A stretch of 64,000 nucleotides of DNA from contig DGQF01000010.1 of assembly GCA_002389675.1 (NCBI GenBank), positions 89,307 through 153,306 of the forward strand, written 5' to 3'. The position numbers and the translations under genes are program-made. This DNA is from Gammaproteobacteria bacterium UBA4421 (GTDB lineage: Bacteria; Pseudomonadota; Gammaproteobacteria; Pseudomonadales; Azotimanducaceae). Below, one piece after another: positions 33,399 through 42,223 of the stretch. The stretch's first letter is position 1, and every line of letters begins with the position of its first letter. The notes under the pieces were generated by a model. The model ran no database searches. It worked only from the letters and a program-made list of their open reading frames with translations, and was not told where the DNA came from.

Positions 33399-34385
33399 TC
33401 AAACTGTGATTGGATCCGGAGAGGAGAATATATACGCCGCGCCCCGCCATTTCAGCCATGTTTGGACAAAAGCCTGCAGGTTGTAGCGTCGATTCACGCC
33501 GTTGTGGTTGGGCGCCGCTGGATCTTTGACAATAACGCTTTGCCCGTCGATGCCGTGCACAACTACCAAATGTCCCGCGGTCTGGGCGAGCGGCGCACCG
33601 CTTAATTGGTCATGCGCAAACCGAATGCTACAAACCAGTGGGCTGCCACTGGTCAGCACTTTCATTACATCTGCAGGTTCTTGCAGAGCCTCAACTGCCG
33701 CAAAGATACCTTGTGCGGTTGCCCATCGTATTGCCAGTGGCCACGCCCCATAGGCTTGGGTCGCCGGATCATAACAAGCCTTAACGGCCTCGTTCCAACT
33801 GATGTCGGGCTTGTACGCGGAAAGGGCCATCGCCAGTGCGCTGGGTGAACAAATGCGCGATCGAATGTCTTTGTTCGCCTGCATTTGGCTGAAACAGGCG
33901 GGCACCTGAATCACAATATCCTGCAATCCGTTGAGATCAGGGACGATGGTTAGGGGCCTTGCGCTGACAGTAAGTAACTGTTGAGCTCCGGGTTGTTCGC
34001 TGATTAGGTGGATTTCTATCCGACTGCCGCGAAGATCTTTATGTGTATGCCAACAGTCGATATGTGTGCTGACCTCGTCAGGCTCCTGTGCCTGTGCAGG
34101 CCCGCGTGGGCTAAAGGCCGGCGCCTGCGCGGCGGGTACTGGATTCAGCGGGAAAATGCCCCCAGTGGTATGCAAAGTAAAACGGTACGCGCGCTCCGCT
34201 GGTGCTTGCTGGGCGTAACTGGGAACGATTATATGTCCCGCCGGTATCCGAGGTAGCGCTATGCTGCAGGTCCAATGATGGTTTTCGGCGAGAGGGTTTT
34301 GGGCGGTCCAGTTAGCCTGACCAGTGATCGGTAAAGGGTAGGTGGCCGCCACCTGCGGGCTGGCTAGGCGAATTGCAAAGTCCAT
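33399..34385 (-). CDS. C39-like cysteine peptidase family protein
   Basis: 328 residues without a signal peptide. The first 170 residues are beta-rich and unassigned. The C-terminal half has the papain-like peptidase layout: Cys in SRICSPSALAMALSAY, His in TAGHLVVVHGIDG and a following Asp in VIVKDPAAPNHNG. This agrees with peptidase C39-type families (bacteriocin-processing fold), often annotated simply as peptidase C39 family protein. No ABC exporter or double-glycine peptide gene is adjacent, so a role in secretion is unlikely. It is first gene of a run that continues through the small membrane protein, the acetyltransferase and ddl. Confidence 0.82.
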   Translation of the reverse strand: MDFAIRLASPQVAATYPLPITGQANWTAQNPLAENHHWTCSIALPRIPAGHIIVPSYAQQAPAERAYRFTLHTTGGIFPLNPVPAAQAPAFSPRGPAQAQEPDEVSTHIDCWHTHKDLRGSRIEIHLISEQPGAQQLLTVSARPLTIVPDLNGLQDIVIQVPACFSQMQANKDIRSRICSPSALAMALSAYKPDISWNEAVKACYDPATQAYGAWPLAIRWATAQGIFAAVEALQEPADVMKVLTSGSPLVCSIRFAHDQLSGAPLAQTAGHLVVVHGIDGQSVIVKDPAAPNHNGVNRRYNLQAFVQTWLKWRGAAYIFSSPDPITV

Positions 34386-34430
34386 GGCAATATCTTACTT
34401 GTCAGTGTTAATTAAGGCATCCACCGGGTT

Positions 34431-34685
34431 ATGTTACAGCTAGAACTATTGAGTACACAGCATTGTAGTCTATGCGATCAGGCTTTGGATCTGCTTTTTG
34501 CGATGCCTGAGTTGGCTGGATTAAGACTTTCTGTTGTCGATATCTCGTTGGATGAACAGTTAATCGCCAGGTATGGCGCGCAAATTCCAGTTTTGTGTGT
34601 CGCGGGGGCTCCTGAGGAAACGGTGCTGGTGGCTCCGTTTGAACGTGGATCGGTATTGGACTGGTTGAGCCGCGTGACGCGCTAG
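34431..34685 (+). CDS. Glutaredoxin-like protein
   Basis: 84 residues with a thioredoxin-fold layout: LELLSTQHCSLCDQALDLL has the redox motif C12-S-L-C15, and the cis-Pro loop is AQIPVLCVAG near residue 57. This is the small glutaredoxin-like/YruB or DUF836 group of about 80-90 residues that often carries CxLC. It has a weak ribosome site (ACCGGGTT). It is divergent from the C39-like gene with only 45 bases between start codons. Substrate unknown. Confidence 0.82.
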   Translation: MLQLELLSTQHCSLCDQALDLLFAMPELAGLRLSVVDISLDEQLIARYGAQIPVLCVAGAPEETVLVAPFERGSVLDWLSRVTR

Positions 34686-34785
34686 AAGTAGCCATTCGCC
34701 GTGCGCCAGCGGGAAATTTTTTTAAACGTTTGCGGGTCAACGTTGCTCAATCAATTTGCGGATAGCGCACCGCTGATCAATGCTC

Positions 34786-36699
34786 CTAAAGCGGCAAAAC
34801 CAAGACTTCGGTAGCGTCCAGCATCGGCGCCGACAGATTCAATCGAGCCCCATAAACATGCCTGAAGGCGAGTACGTTTTTGACGTAGTTGCGGGTCTCT
34901 CGAAATGGAATGGTCTCAATCCAAACATCTACAGGGCTGCCTGCTGCGTCTTTAATCCAGCGGTCTACCCGTCTCTCGCCAGCATTATAGGCGGCAGCTG
35001 CGAGCGGCACCTGATCTTGATAACGCGACATTAGCCACGCCATGTGGTGGCTGCCTAAGGTGATATTGGTGTTGGGATCATAAAGGTTAGTAGAGTCGGG
35101 GGTTGGTAATTGAGTGCGTCGTGAAACCAGTCGAGCGGTTGTTGGGAGCAGTTGCATTAACCCCCTGGCGTTGGCTGGCGAGCGTGCTTGGCTGTCCATT
35201 GCAGATTCTTGGCGTGCGATCGCCATTAGCAACGCGGTGGGTAAACCCGTGCGCATACTGGCGCGGCGAAAGGGTATTTCAAACGCCAAAGGGAAACGCA
35301 GATGCAGGTGATCGGTGGCTTGGGCAAGGTTCGCTGTCCGAATCGACAGGGCGATTAAACCTAATTGCCCGGCCAATTCAGCGGCAATGACTTTTTGTTC
35401 TTCATTCATGGTTTCCAAGGCGGCATACCATTCACGTCGCCCATTTAAATCGTCGTTTACAGCAAATAACTCAATACTTCGGCGCAGGCCAGGATGGCGT
35501 TGGAGTTCTAATAGTGCGGTTGCGCTGGGATAGCTGGTTGTCGCATTCATTCGCCCGGAAAGGCCGATATGCTGAGCGGCCAAAAATCCATAGTAATGCC
35601 GCTGCTTCGCTAAATCGCGGAAGATTTCATGGGTTGTGGTGTCATCAATTAATATTTTTTCAGCAGCACGCGCCAGCCAATACTGCCACCTCGGTTCTTG
35701 CTGGAGATCGTTGGGCATCCGCTTAATCCAGTAAAAGGCTTCTGCCCAGCGCTGTTGCTCGACTGCGGCCTGAGCAATGTCCCTAGCGAAAGATGCTGGA
35801 CTTGTGGCCTTGCGTTGTTGATCAGTTGGGAAAATCCCCTGTTTGCGAGCAAACGCTACGGCAAGTTGCCGGTCCACAGGCGCCCGCGCGCTGGGCTCAA
35901 ATGTATACATGGCCTGATACGCTGACCAAGCTGCCGCCGCCCGGGTGCTGTCTTTGACGATAAGTCGTGACAATCCGTGCAGAACTACAGATTCATCTAG
36001 ATAATTTTCGATCTTAAAATCAATAACTTGCGTTATTTTTTTTGGTTTGACATGAACAGCATAATATTTTTTAGCGGATTGTTCATAGGCGCCACTTAAG
36101 TAGCGAATCAAGTAACGTGCCAATGTCATTTGATTATTAGCCAGAGCGTCTTTAAAGCGGCGCCACACGCGGGCTTGTGTGAATCGCTCAGTGGCCCGCC
36201 ATGCGGCGAACAATGGATCACACGCCGCGGGTTGAGAAATGGGCGCCAGCCAAAGGTCCGTGGTCTGATCCAGCGCGTTTTCTTTGTCTCCTGTGTGATA
36301 CAGGCTTCTCAAGTAGTAACAGTTTAGATCAGCACTGGCGCTGGGCGCATAGTACTTGCGCAGTGGTGCCCAATCGCGACGTTGGCCTAGTAAGCGGAGC
36401 CACCGTTTAAACAGCAAGTTTGCGACCGGTAGACTGGGATTGTTTTCAACAAAAGCCATGACTTCTTCACTGGATGCCCGTCGCAATCGACTGCGCAAAT
36501 CATAGTAAGTCAGGTAAGGCCGCAGGCTATAATTTTCCAGACTGCGTGCGAGCTTACGGAATCCAGCGGTGTTGCCCTGCCGAAGTTTTTCTCGAGCCTC
36601 AAAGTAGGTTGCACGCTGTTCGTAGTTGGCATGCGAGGGCGAACCTAGCAGTCCAATGCTTGCGACAACGCTCCACAACAGCAGTAGATGTGAACGCAA
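34786..36699 (-). CDS. slt: Soluble lytic murein transglycosylase
   Basis: About 637 residues. A signal peptide (LRSHLLLLWSVVASIGLLGSPSHA) leads to a long alpha-superhelical U-domain and a C-terminal goose-lysozyme-type SLT domain: MAIARQESAMDSQARSPANARGLMQLLPTTA with the catalytic Glu in RQES. It also has NLYDPNTNITLGSHHMAWLM and AAYNAGERRVDRW. It cleaves peptidoglycan with formation of 1,6-anhydro ends in the periplasm. No ATG fits. The TTG at 36699, just after the stop of the usp gene, gives a proper signal peptide; a TTG at 36741 lies inside usp. Length matches Slt70. Confidence 0.92.
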   Translation of the reverse strand: MRSHLLLLWSVVASIGLLGSPSHANYEQRATYFEAREKLRQGNTAGFRKLARSLENYSLRPYLTYYDLRSRLRRASSEEVMAFVENNPSLPVANLLFKRWLRLLGQRRDWAPLRKYYAPSASADLNCYYLRSLYHTGDKENALDQTTDLWLAPISQPAACDPLFAAWRATERFTQARVWRRFKDALANNQMTLARYLIRYLSGAYEQSAKKYYAVHVKPKKITQVIDFKIENYLDESVVLHGLSRLIVKDSTRAAAAWSAYQAMYTFEPSARAPVDRQLAVAFARKQGIFPTDQQRKATSPASFARDIAQAAVEQQRWAEAFYWIKRMPNDLQQEPRWQYWLARAAEKILIDDTTTHEIFRDLAKQRHYYGFLAAQHIGLSGRMNATTSYPSATALLELQRHPGLRRSIELFAVNDDLNGRREWYAALETMNEEQKVIAAELAGQLGLIALSIRTANLAQATDHLHLRFPLAFEIPFRRASMRTGLPTALLMAIARQESAMDSQARSPANARGLMQLLPTTARLVSRRTQLPTPDSTNLYDPNTNITLGSHHMAWLMSRYQDQVPLAAAAYNAGERRVDRWIKDAAGSPVDVWIETIPFRETRNYVKNVLAFRHVYGARLNLSAPMLDATEVLVLPL

Positions 36700-36701
36700 T
36701 G

Positions 36702-37142
36702 CTAGTCTGCTTTGCCCACACGCACCGCAAGTACGTCGCAACCGGCTCCGTGCAGAACCCCGTTGGCGGTTGAACCCAACAGCAGGGCGAGGCCGTGTCG
36801 GCCGTGACTGCCGACCACGATCAAGTCGGCTTGTTCCTGATCCGCAGTTCGCTGTATTTCACTTTCTGGGCGTCCAAAGATAAGATGCTGTCGAGATTCG
36901 CTGACGCCCAGTTCGGCTGCAAATTCAGCGAGATGTGCTTTGGCTTGCTCTTGAATCTGTTCTTGCACGGAAGAAAGATCCATGGGAACGTCACCCCCAT
37001 AAGTCAAACCCAGCGGCTCGATCACATGAACAATATGCAACTCTGAGGAGAATGCCTCAACCAGAGCCATTGCACGTCGTGCTACAAGTTTGGACTCCTC
37101 CGTAAGATCGACGGCCAATATGATTTTTTTATATTCAGACAT
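36702..37142 (-). CDS. Universal stress protein (UspA family)
   Basis: 146 residues. The Usp fold is clear from KKIILAVDLTEESKLVARRA at the N-terminus and the ATP-binding C-terminal motif VVGSHGRHGLALLLGSTANGVLHGAGCDVLAVRV, split here by description: a G-x2-G then G-S-T phosphate-binding pattern. Close to E. coli UspA in size. The ATG at 37142 is clear. The next gene, slt, starts right after its stop. It is divergent from the unknown gene at 37214 with 71 bases between them. Confidence 0.93.
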   Translation of the reverse strand: MSEYKKIILAVDLTEESKLVARRAMALVEAFSSELHIVHVIEPLGLTYGGDVPMDLSSVQEQIQEQAKAHLAEFAAELGVSESRQHLIFGRPESEIQRTADQEQADLIVVGSHGRHGLALLLGSTANGVLHGAGCDVLAVRVGKAD

Positions 37143-37213
37143 CTTGCACTCTTAAGCCCTTTGGCGCGACGATACATCGACAGGGCGGTACCCTCAAGCA
37201 CGGAGATTATATC

Positions 37214-37810
37214 TTGACCGGATTGATTATCATTTTAGTGTTGGCGGTGGTGGTTGGCCCGGTGCTATATCTTGTGCCCAGCGCAAAAGATAAACGCCTG
37301 ACAGCGCTGCGCTTGTCTGCTCGGCAATTAGGTCTATCTGTGCAGATGACCAGCGTAGCCAAACTAGACCCGCGTGCAGATGAACGGGTCACCGCTGGGG
37401 GCAAACACCGCAACCCACAAATAGCGTGCGCGGCCTATCATTTGCCGATTGGTCATAAAGACGTCGGCCGCGAGCGGATGATGCTGCTGAAGTTACCCGA
37501 AATCGTGACGGTATCTGTCAACGAGGTTATACCTGGTTGGGCATTGGCAGAGGCCAGTGATCAGTTCTGGGGGCGCTACAACGCGGGAGGTGCGGCGGCT
37601 GAGCTGCTGGGGCGTATAGCGCCTGATCTACCTAAAGACTGTTTAGGCTTATCTATCGAGAACCGCACTGTGGCGTGTTACTGGATGGAAAAAGCGCGTG
37701 TTGAAGAGGGTACTTTGGAGCAAATTAAAATTGTTTTAGATGTTCTCAAAGAAGATTTTTGCCAGCGGCTGATCCAATCGCCAGAAAGTCAGTCAAATGC
37801 AAATAAGTGA
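37214..37810 (+). CDS. Conserved unknown protein with N-terminal membrane anchor, upstream of topA
   Basis: 198 residues. An N-terminal hydrophobic helix (LIIILVLAVVVGPVLYLVP) is followed by a soluble domain beginning SAKDKRLTALRLSARQLGL and containing CAAYHLPIG and LGLSIENRTVACYWMEKAR. The start is TTG at 37214 with GGAG 9 bases upstream. From memory, genes of this type precede topA in many Pseudomonadales, but I recognise no functional family. It ends 143 bases before topA, and topA has its own promoter in that gap. It is most likely a bitopic inner-membrane protein with its domain in the cytoplasm. Confidence 0.75.
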   Translation: MTGLIIILVLAVVVGPVLYLVPSAKDKRLTALRLSARQLGLSVQMTSVAKLDPRADERVTAGGKHRNPQIACAAYHLPIGHKDVGRERMMLLKLPEIVTVSVNEVIPGWALAEASDQFWGRYNAGGAAAELLGRIAPDLPKDCLGLSIENRTVACYWMEKARVEEGTLEQIKIVLDVLKEDFCQRLIQSPESQSNANK

Positions 37811-37830
37811 AATCAGGGACGCGCAATTTC

Positions 37831-37859
37831 TTGACAGGGGTGCTTGCCCCGCCTATAAA
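37831..37859 (+). promoter_or_regulatory. Sigma-70 promoter of topA
   Basis: TTGACA (37831-37836), 17-base spacer, TATAAA (37854-37859): a near-consensus promoter with ideal spacing. The spacer itself contains GGGG - TGCTTG - CCCC, an inverted repeat between the two promoter elements. The expected start is near 37866, leaving an 88-base leader. Confidence 0.8.
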
Positions 37860-37878
37860 TCGCCGTCCTAGGGGCAGG

Positions 37879-37910
37879 TTTTGCATCACCGGGAATGCAT
37901 CCGTGCAAAA
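37879..37910 (+). other. Inverted repeat in the topA leader
   Basis: TTTTGCA - 18 bases - TGCAAAA within the presumed 5' untranslated region of topA. A nested GCAT/ATGC pair lies inside the loop. It could form a weak hairpin in the leader or be a protein site. No known riboswitch is recognised. Confidence 0.35.
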
Positions 37911-37953
37911 ACGCTCCGCGCGTTTAATTTAGTACAACAAAATTTGGAGCGAC

Positions 37954-40662
37954 ATGGCTCGATCACTGGTCATAGTGGAATCGCCTGCAAAGGCGCGAAC
38001 GATCAACCGCTATTTGGGTAAAGAGTATGTGGTGAAATCGAGTGTCGGTCATATTCGAGATTTGCCCACGGGTGGTAAAACTTCGGACCCTAAAGCGCGC
38101 GCCAAAGAGGCAGCAAAGACCAAAGCTTTGTCGCCGGCCAAGCGAGAAGCGTATAAAAAGAAACGTGCGCGTGATCAGTTGGTTAAGCGGATGGGGGTCA
38201 ACCCGGACAAGAGCTGGGCCGCTGACTATGAAATACTGCCGGGCAAAGAGAAAGTCGTTGATGAGCTGAGTAAATTGGCTGAGAAGGCTGACACCATTTA
38301 TCTTGCCACTGACCTTGACCGTGAGGGGGAGGCTATCGCCTGGCACCTGCGTGAAACCATAGGTGGAGATCCGCAACGCTACCGCCGCGTAGTGTTTAAC
38401 GAGATTACGCGAAAGGCAATTCAGACTGCGTTTGAAGATCCAGGCGAGCTAGACATGGATCGCGTGCAGGCACAGCAGGCTCGACGTTTTTTGGACCGGG
38501 TGGTTGGGTTTGAGGTATCGCCGTTACTCTGGGCGAAAGTTGCCAGAGGCCTATCGGCAGGGCGAGTGCAGAGCGTTGCCGCACGTTTAATCGTCGAACG
38601 AGAGCGCGAAATTCGGGCGTTTGATCCTGAAGAATATTGGGAAGCGTTTGCGCAATTGTTGCGCGAAGGCACAACCGAAACCATCCGCATGCAAGTGGTT
38701 CGGCATCTGGGAGCTAATTTTCGACCCAATGATGAGGCATCTACCCAAATTGCTCTGGCGGCTCTAAAAGCGGCTCAATATCGCGTTATCAAGCGTGAAG
38801 ATCGACCGACACGCTCACGACCCAATGCGCCATTTATAACATCAACTCTGCAACAAGCAGCGAGCACGCGTTTGGGGTTTTCGGTCAAAAAGACCATGAC
38901 GATGGCCCAACGTCTTTATGAGGCCGGTTACATCACCTACATGCGGACGGATTCAACCAATCTCAGTGCAGATGCGGTTGCCGGTTGTCGTGCGCATATT
39001 GATACCCATTATGGCGCCCCCTATTTGCCGGAGCAGGCCAAGGTATACTCAAGCAAGGGGGATGCACAGGAGGCTCATGAGGCGATTAGACCGTCAAATG
39101 TGGGTACTCAAACCAGTCACTTGACCGGCGTAGATCCCGATGCTGTGCGCTTATACGATTTGATTTGGCGTCAGTTTGTCGCCTGTCAGATGACCGATGC
39201 ACAATATCTGAGCAGTGCAATTACGGTGGGTGCTGGTGACTACGAGTTACGTGTTCGTGGTCGAATTCTTCAGTTTGATGGCTTTACGCGCGTATTGCCG
39301 CCGGCTTCTCGTAAAGAAGAAGATACGCCCCTGCCTGACCTTGAGGAAGGTGAAATCCTTGATTTGCATGATGTCGAAGGCATTCAGCATTTTACCAAGC
39401 CGCCCCCGCGTTTTGGTGAAGCTTCGTTAGTCAGAGAACTTGAAAAATTAGGGATTGGGCGCCCCTCTACTTACGCCGCGATCATCTCTACGATCCAAGA
39501 TCGGGGTTATGTGACTTTGATCAATCGGCGATTTTATGCTGAAAAAATTGGCGAATTAGTGACCGACCGATTGTCCGAAAACTTTTCAGATCTCATGGAC
39601 TATGGTTTTACCGCCAATATGGAGGAGCAACTCGATCAGGTCGCACACGGCCAGGCGAAGTGGAACGAAGTCCTTGATACTTTTTACGGTGATTTTTCGG
39701 CCAAGCTTGATCAGGCAAAAGCTGAAGAGGGCGGGATGCGGGCCAATGATCCCACGGATACAGATATTCCGTGTGTGACTTGCGGTCGGGCCATGCAAAT
39801 CCGTACAGGATCTACGGGTGTATTTTTGGGGTGCTCTGGTTATAGCTTAAAGCCCAAGGAACGCTGCACGGCAACTGTGAACTTAATCCCCGGTGATGAA
39901 GCGGTGGATGTCGATTTGGATGCTGAAGGCGAATCGAAGTTACTTCGACGCATGCACAATTGTCCTCAATGTGGGGTCAACATGCTCAGTTATTTGCTCG
40001 ATGAAGGCCGAAAATTACACATCTGTGGTAACAACCCGGGCTGTGCAGGTTTTGAAATAGAATCCGGTCAATTCAAGATCAAGGGTTATGACGGCCCTGT
40101 GTTGGATTGTGACAAGTGCGGCTCGGAAATGCAGTTGAAGTCCGGGCGGTTTGGAAAATATTTTGGTTGCATGGCGTGTAAGAATACGCGGAAATTGTTG
40201 CGCAGCGGTGAGCCAGCGCCACCTAAAGCCGACCCTGTGCCAATGCCTGAACTGGCTTGTGAAAAAGTCGACGACTATTATTTGCTGCGTGACGGTGCCT
40301 CGGGATTGTTTTTAGCGGCAAGTCAATTTCCTAAAAATAGGGAGACTAGAGCACCCAAGGTCAGCGAACTGATCCCTCATGCAAACGAATTGGATCCAAA
40401 GTTCACCTATTTGATGGATGCGCCCGAGCGCGATTCGGATGGTAACTTGGCGATTATTCGCTATAGCCGAAAGACCAAAGAGCAATATGTGCAAACTGAG
40501 ATTGAAGGCAAAGCCACCGGGTGGCGAGCTTTCTATCAAGACGGTCGATGGGTGGCAGAGCAAGCGCCTGCGACGACAAAAAAATCCGCGGCAGCAAAGA
40601 AAACTGCCAAAAAAAAGTCGGTGAAAAAGGCCACAGCTAAGAAACCTGCTGCTAAAAAGTAG
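37954..40662 (+). CDS. topA: DNA topoisomerase I
   Basis: 902 residues. Relaxes negatively supercoiled DNA. The N-terminal Toprim domain shows [18 protein letters not shown] and the acidic [15 protein letters not shown] motif. The catalytic Tyr is Y329 in [13 protein letters not shown] (E. coli Y319). Residues from about 600 contain several C4-type zinc ribbons ([42 protein letters not shown]). The last 35 residues are a Lys/Ala-rich tail ([18 protein letters not shown]), common in TopA of Pseudomonas relatives. The ATG at 37954 follows TTGGAG by about 5 bases. It is expressed from the promoter at 37831-37859. Confidence 0.97.
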   Translation: MARSLVIVESPAKARTINRYLGKEYVVKSSVGHIRDLPTGGKTSDPKARAKEAAKTKALSPAKREAYKKKRARDQLVKRMGVNPDKSWAADYEILPGKEKVVDELSKLAEKADTIYLATDLDREGEAIAWHLRETIGGDPQRYRRVVFNEITRKAIQTAFEDPGELDMDRVQAQQARRFLDRVVGFEVSPLLWAKVARGLSAGRVQSVAARLIVEREREIRAFDPEEYWEAFAQLLREGTTETIRMQVVRHLGANFRPNDEASTQIALAALKAAQYRVIKREDRPTRSRPNAPFITSTLQQAASTRLGFSVKKTMTMAQRLYEAGYITYMRTDSTNLSADAVAGCRAHIDTHYGAPYLPEQAKVYSSKGDAQEAHEAIRPSNVGTQTSHLTGVDPDAVRLYDLIWRQFVACQMTDAQYLSSAITVGAGDYELRVRGRILQFDGFTRVLPPASRKEEDTPLPDLEEGEILDLHDVEGIQHFTKPPPRFGEASLVRELEKLGIGRPSTYAAIISTIQDRGYVTLINRRFYAEKIGELVTDRLSENFSDLMDYGFTANMEEQLDQVAHGQAKWNEVLDTFYGDFSAKLDQAKAEEGGMRANDPTDTDIPCVTCGRAMQIRTGSTGVFLGCSGYSLKPKERCTATVNLIPGDEAVDVDLDAEGESKLLRRMHNCPQCGVNMLSYLLDEGRKLHICGNNPGCAGFEIESGQFKIKGYDGPVLDCDKCGSEMQLKSGRFGKYFGCMACKNTRKLLRSGEPAPPKADPVPMPELACEKVDDYYLLRDGASGLFLAASQFPKNRETRAPKVSELIPHANELDPKFTYLMDAPERDSDGNLAIIRYSRKTKEQYVQTEIEGKATGWRAFYQDGRWVAEQAPATTKKSAAAKKTAKKKSVKKATAKKPAAKK

Positions 40663-40696
40663 CGGCAGGCTTATGTGAGGTTTGCTTGAGGGTCGC

Positions 40697-41305
40697 TCAG
40701 ATCTGTTGGCGAATCACACCGACAGACAGCCCTTCGATGGCAAATGATTGCTGCGCGATATCTACTTCAATAGGCTGGTAGGCCGGGTTTTCGGGAAGCA
40801 GCAAGATTTGGTTGCGCAGGCGTGTTCGTTGGAAGCGCTTTACGGTCACCTCATCTTCTATGCGGGCGACCACAATCTGCCCGTTAGTCGCATGCTGCGT
40901 TTTGTGTACGGCTAAAAGGTCGCCATCAAGAATGCCGGCGTCGATCATGCTGTCGCCCTTTACTCGCAACAGGTAATCGGCCCTTGGTCTGAAAAATCCA
41001 GCCGGCATGTCGATATGATCTTCGATATTTTCTTCGGCGAGAATAGGGTTGCCGGCTGCGACGCGCCCGACAATGGGCAGGCCGCTGTTTATATCGTCCG
41101 GCAGGCGGATGCCACGCGAGGTGCCAGGAATCATTTCTATCGCACCTTTGCGGGCGAGTGCCTTTAAGTGCTCTTCGGCGGCGTTGGGTGATTTGAACCC
41201 TAATTCTGCAGCGATGTCTGCGCGAGTGGGTGGATAGCCGGTATCGATGATGTACTGTCGAATTAATTCAAGTACCTGTGATTGTCGAGCAGTCAAACTC
41301 TGCAT
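40697..41305 (-). CDS. lexA: LexA repressor
   Basis: 202 residues, the SOS master repressor. The N-terminal winged helix ([39 protein letters not shown]) binds SOS boxes. The self-cleavage bond is A84-G85 in [12 protein letters not shown], and the catalytic dyad is S119 (GDSM) and K156 (EVTVKRF). All three positions are identical in number to E. coli LexA. It converges with topA (34 bases between stops). Two SOS boxes lie 9-44 bases upstream of its ATG, so autoregulation is expected. Confidence 0.98.
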   Translation of the reverse strand: MQSLTARQSQVLELIRQYIIDTGYPPTRADIAAELGFKSPNAAEEHLKALARKGAIEMIPGTSRGIRLPDDINSGLPIVGRVAAGNPILAEENIEDHIDMPAGFFRPRADYLLRVKGDSMIDAGILDGDLLAVHKTQHATNGQIVVARIEDEVTVKRFQRTRLRNQILLLPENPAYQPIEVDIAQQSFAIEGLSVGVIRQQI

Positions 41306-41313
41306 TTTGATTC

Positions 41314-41329
41314 CTGTTTAGATATACAG
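41314..41329. promoter_or_regulatory. SOS box 1 (LexA site)
   Basis: CTGT - TTAGATAT - ACAG, a perfect match to the CTGT-N8-ACAG gammaproteobacterial LexA consensus, 9 bases upstream of the lexA start codon. It is 20 bases from the second box, the same double-box layout as E. coli lexA. Confidence 0.92.
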
Positions 41330-41333
41330 TGAA

Positions 41334-41349
41334 CTGTCACTATATACAG
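41334..41349. promoter_or_regulatory. SOS box 2 (LexA site)
   Basis: CTGT - CACTATAT - ACAG, again a perfect CTGT-N8-ACAG match. It ends 19 bases before the first possible start of the divergent gene at 41369, so LexA bound here may also control that gene. Confidence 0.92.
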
Positions 41350-41368
41350 GTATATCGAGATTTGCACA

Positions 41369-42223
41369 GTGTTTTTATCTCCCTTACTATTCGCCGCCTA
41401 TCACAATGATGTCGCGCTTTTGAATCACTCAGTTATTCGGACATTGGTTAGGTTGTTCCTTTTGTGGATCTGCTTAGCCTTGCCCTCGACTGCGATGGCG
41501 TTAACGCCCGAGCAGCAAGGCCGCAATATTTTCGAAGAAGCCGATCGCCGTAATAGTGGGTACGTTGATTTGGAAGTTGAGTTGCAAATGATTTTGCGCA
41601 GTCCGCGTGGCGTTGCCAACGAGCGCTTGTTGCGCATCAAACAACTAGAGATCCCGGATGATGGCGATAAAGTATTGCTGGTGTTTGACTCGCCTGCTGA
41701 TGTACGCGGTACTGCGCTGTTGAGCCACGCTCACAAAGAGGCGGATGACGACCAATGGGTGTTTTTGCCGGCGCTCAAGCGCGTCAAAAAGATTGCCTCG
41801 AAGAATCGTGGAAGCCCTTTTATGGGCAGTGAATTTTCTTATGAAAATTTATCCACGCCTGAATTGGAAAAGTATCATTATCGCTTTCTGGATCAGCAAA
41901 TGTTGAACGGCGTGTCGTGTTTCCTTGTGGAGCGTTTACCCAAACAAACAAGTTCGGCATACAGTAAAGAGCATTTCTGGATTGATCAGGATGAGTACCG
42001 GATTCAGCAGGTAGAATATTTTGACAGCGTTAACCGGCTAGAAAAACGGCTTGTTGTGAGCCAATACAAGCGTTTTGGTAACTACTGGAAAGCGGGCCGC
42101 ATGCTGATGACTAACTTATTGAGCAAGCGAAGTACCGAACTACTGTGGCGAAATTACCGGTTTTCGGTGGGTTTAGACGAGCGTCGAGATTTTAGTGTCA
42201 ACAGTATTCGCCGTGCTCGGTAA
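41369..42223 (+). CDS. Outer membrane lipoprotein-sorting-like protein (LolA/LolB-fold)
   Basis: Up to 284 residues. A secretion signal (VRLFLLWICLALPSTAMA) precedes a domain with ELQMILRSPRGVANERLLRIKQL, KVLLVFDSPADVRGTALLSH, WVFLPALKRVKKIASKNRGSPFMGSEF and the Arg/Tyr-rich strands typical of the outer membrane lipoprotein-sorting protein family (LolA-like half-barrel). Listed from the longest in-frame start, GTG 41369; TTG at 41420 or 41444 would give a more normal signal peptide length. These proteins usually accompany an RND/MMPL exporter, which is absent here. It is divergent from lexA and shares its SOS-box region. Confidence 0.85.
   Translation: MFLSPLLFAAYHNDVALLNHSVIRTLVRLFLLWICLALPSTAMALTPEQQGRNIFEEADRRNSGYVDLEVELQMILRSPRGVANERLLRIKQLEIPDDGDKVLLVFDSPADVRGTALLSHAHKEADDDQWVFLPALKRVKKIASKNRGSPFMGSEFSYENLSTPELEKYHYRFLDQQMLNGVSCFLVERLPKQTSSAYSKEHFWIDQDEYRIQQVEYFDSVNRLEKRLVVSQYKRFGNYWKAGRMLMTNLLSKRSTELLWRNYRFSVGLDERRDFSVNSIRRAR

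Noticed and set aside
36700..36741. Start of slt at TTG 36741
   Set aside because: It would lie within the usp gene for 40 bases and puts a Cys-rich, Arg-rich stretch before the signal peptide; TTG 36699 fits better.
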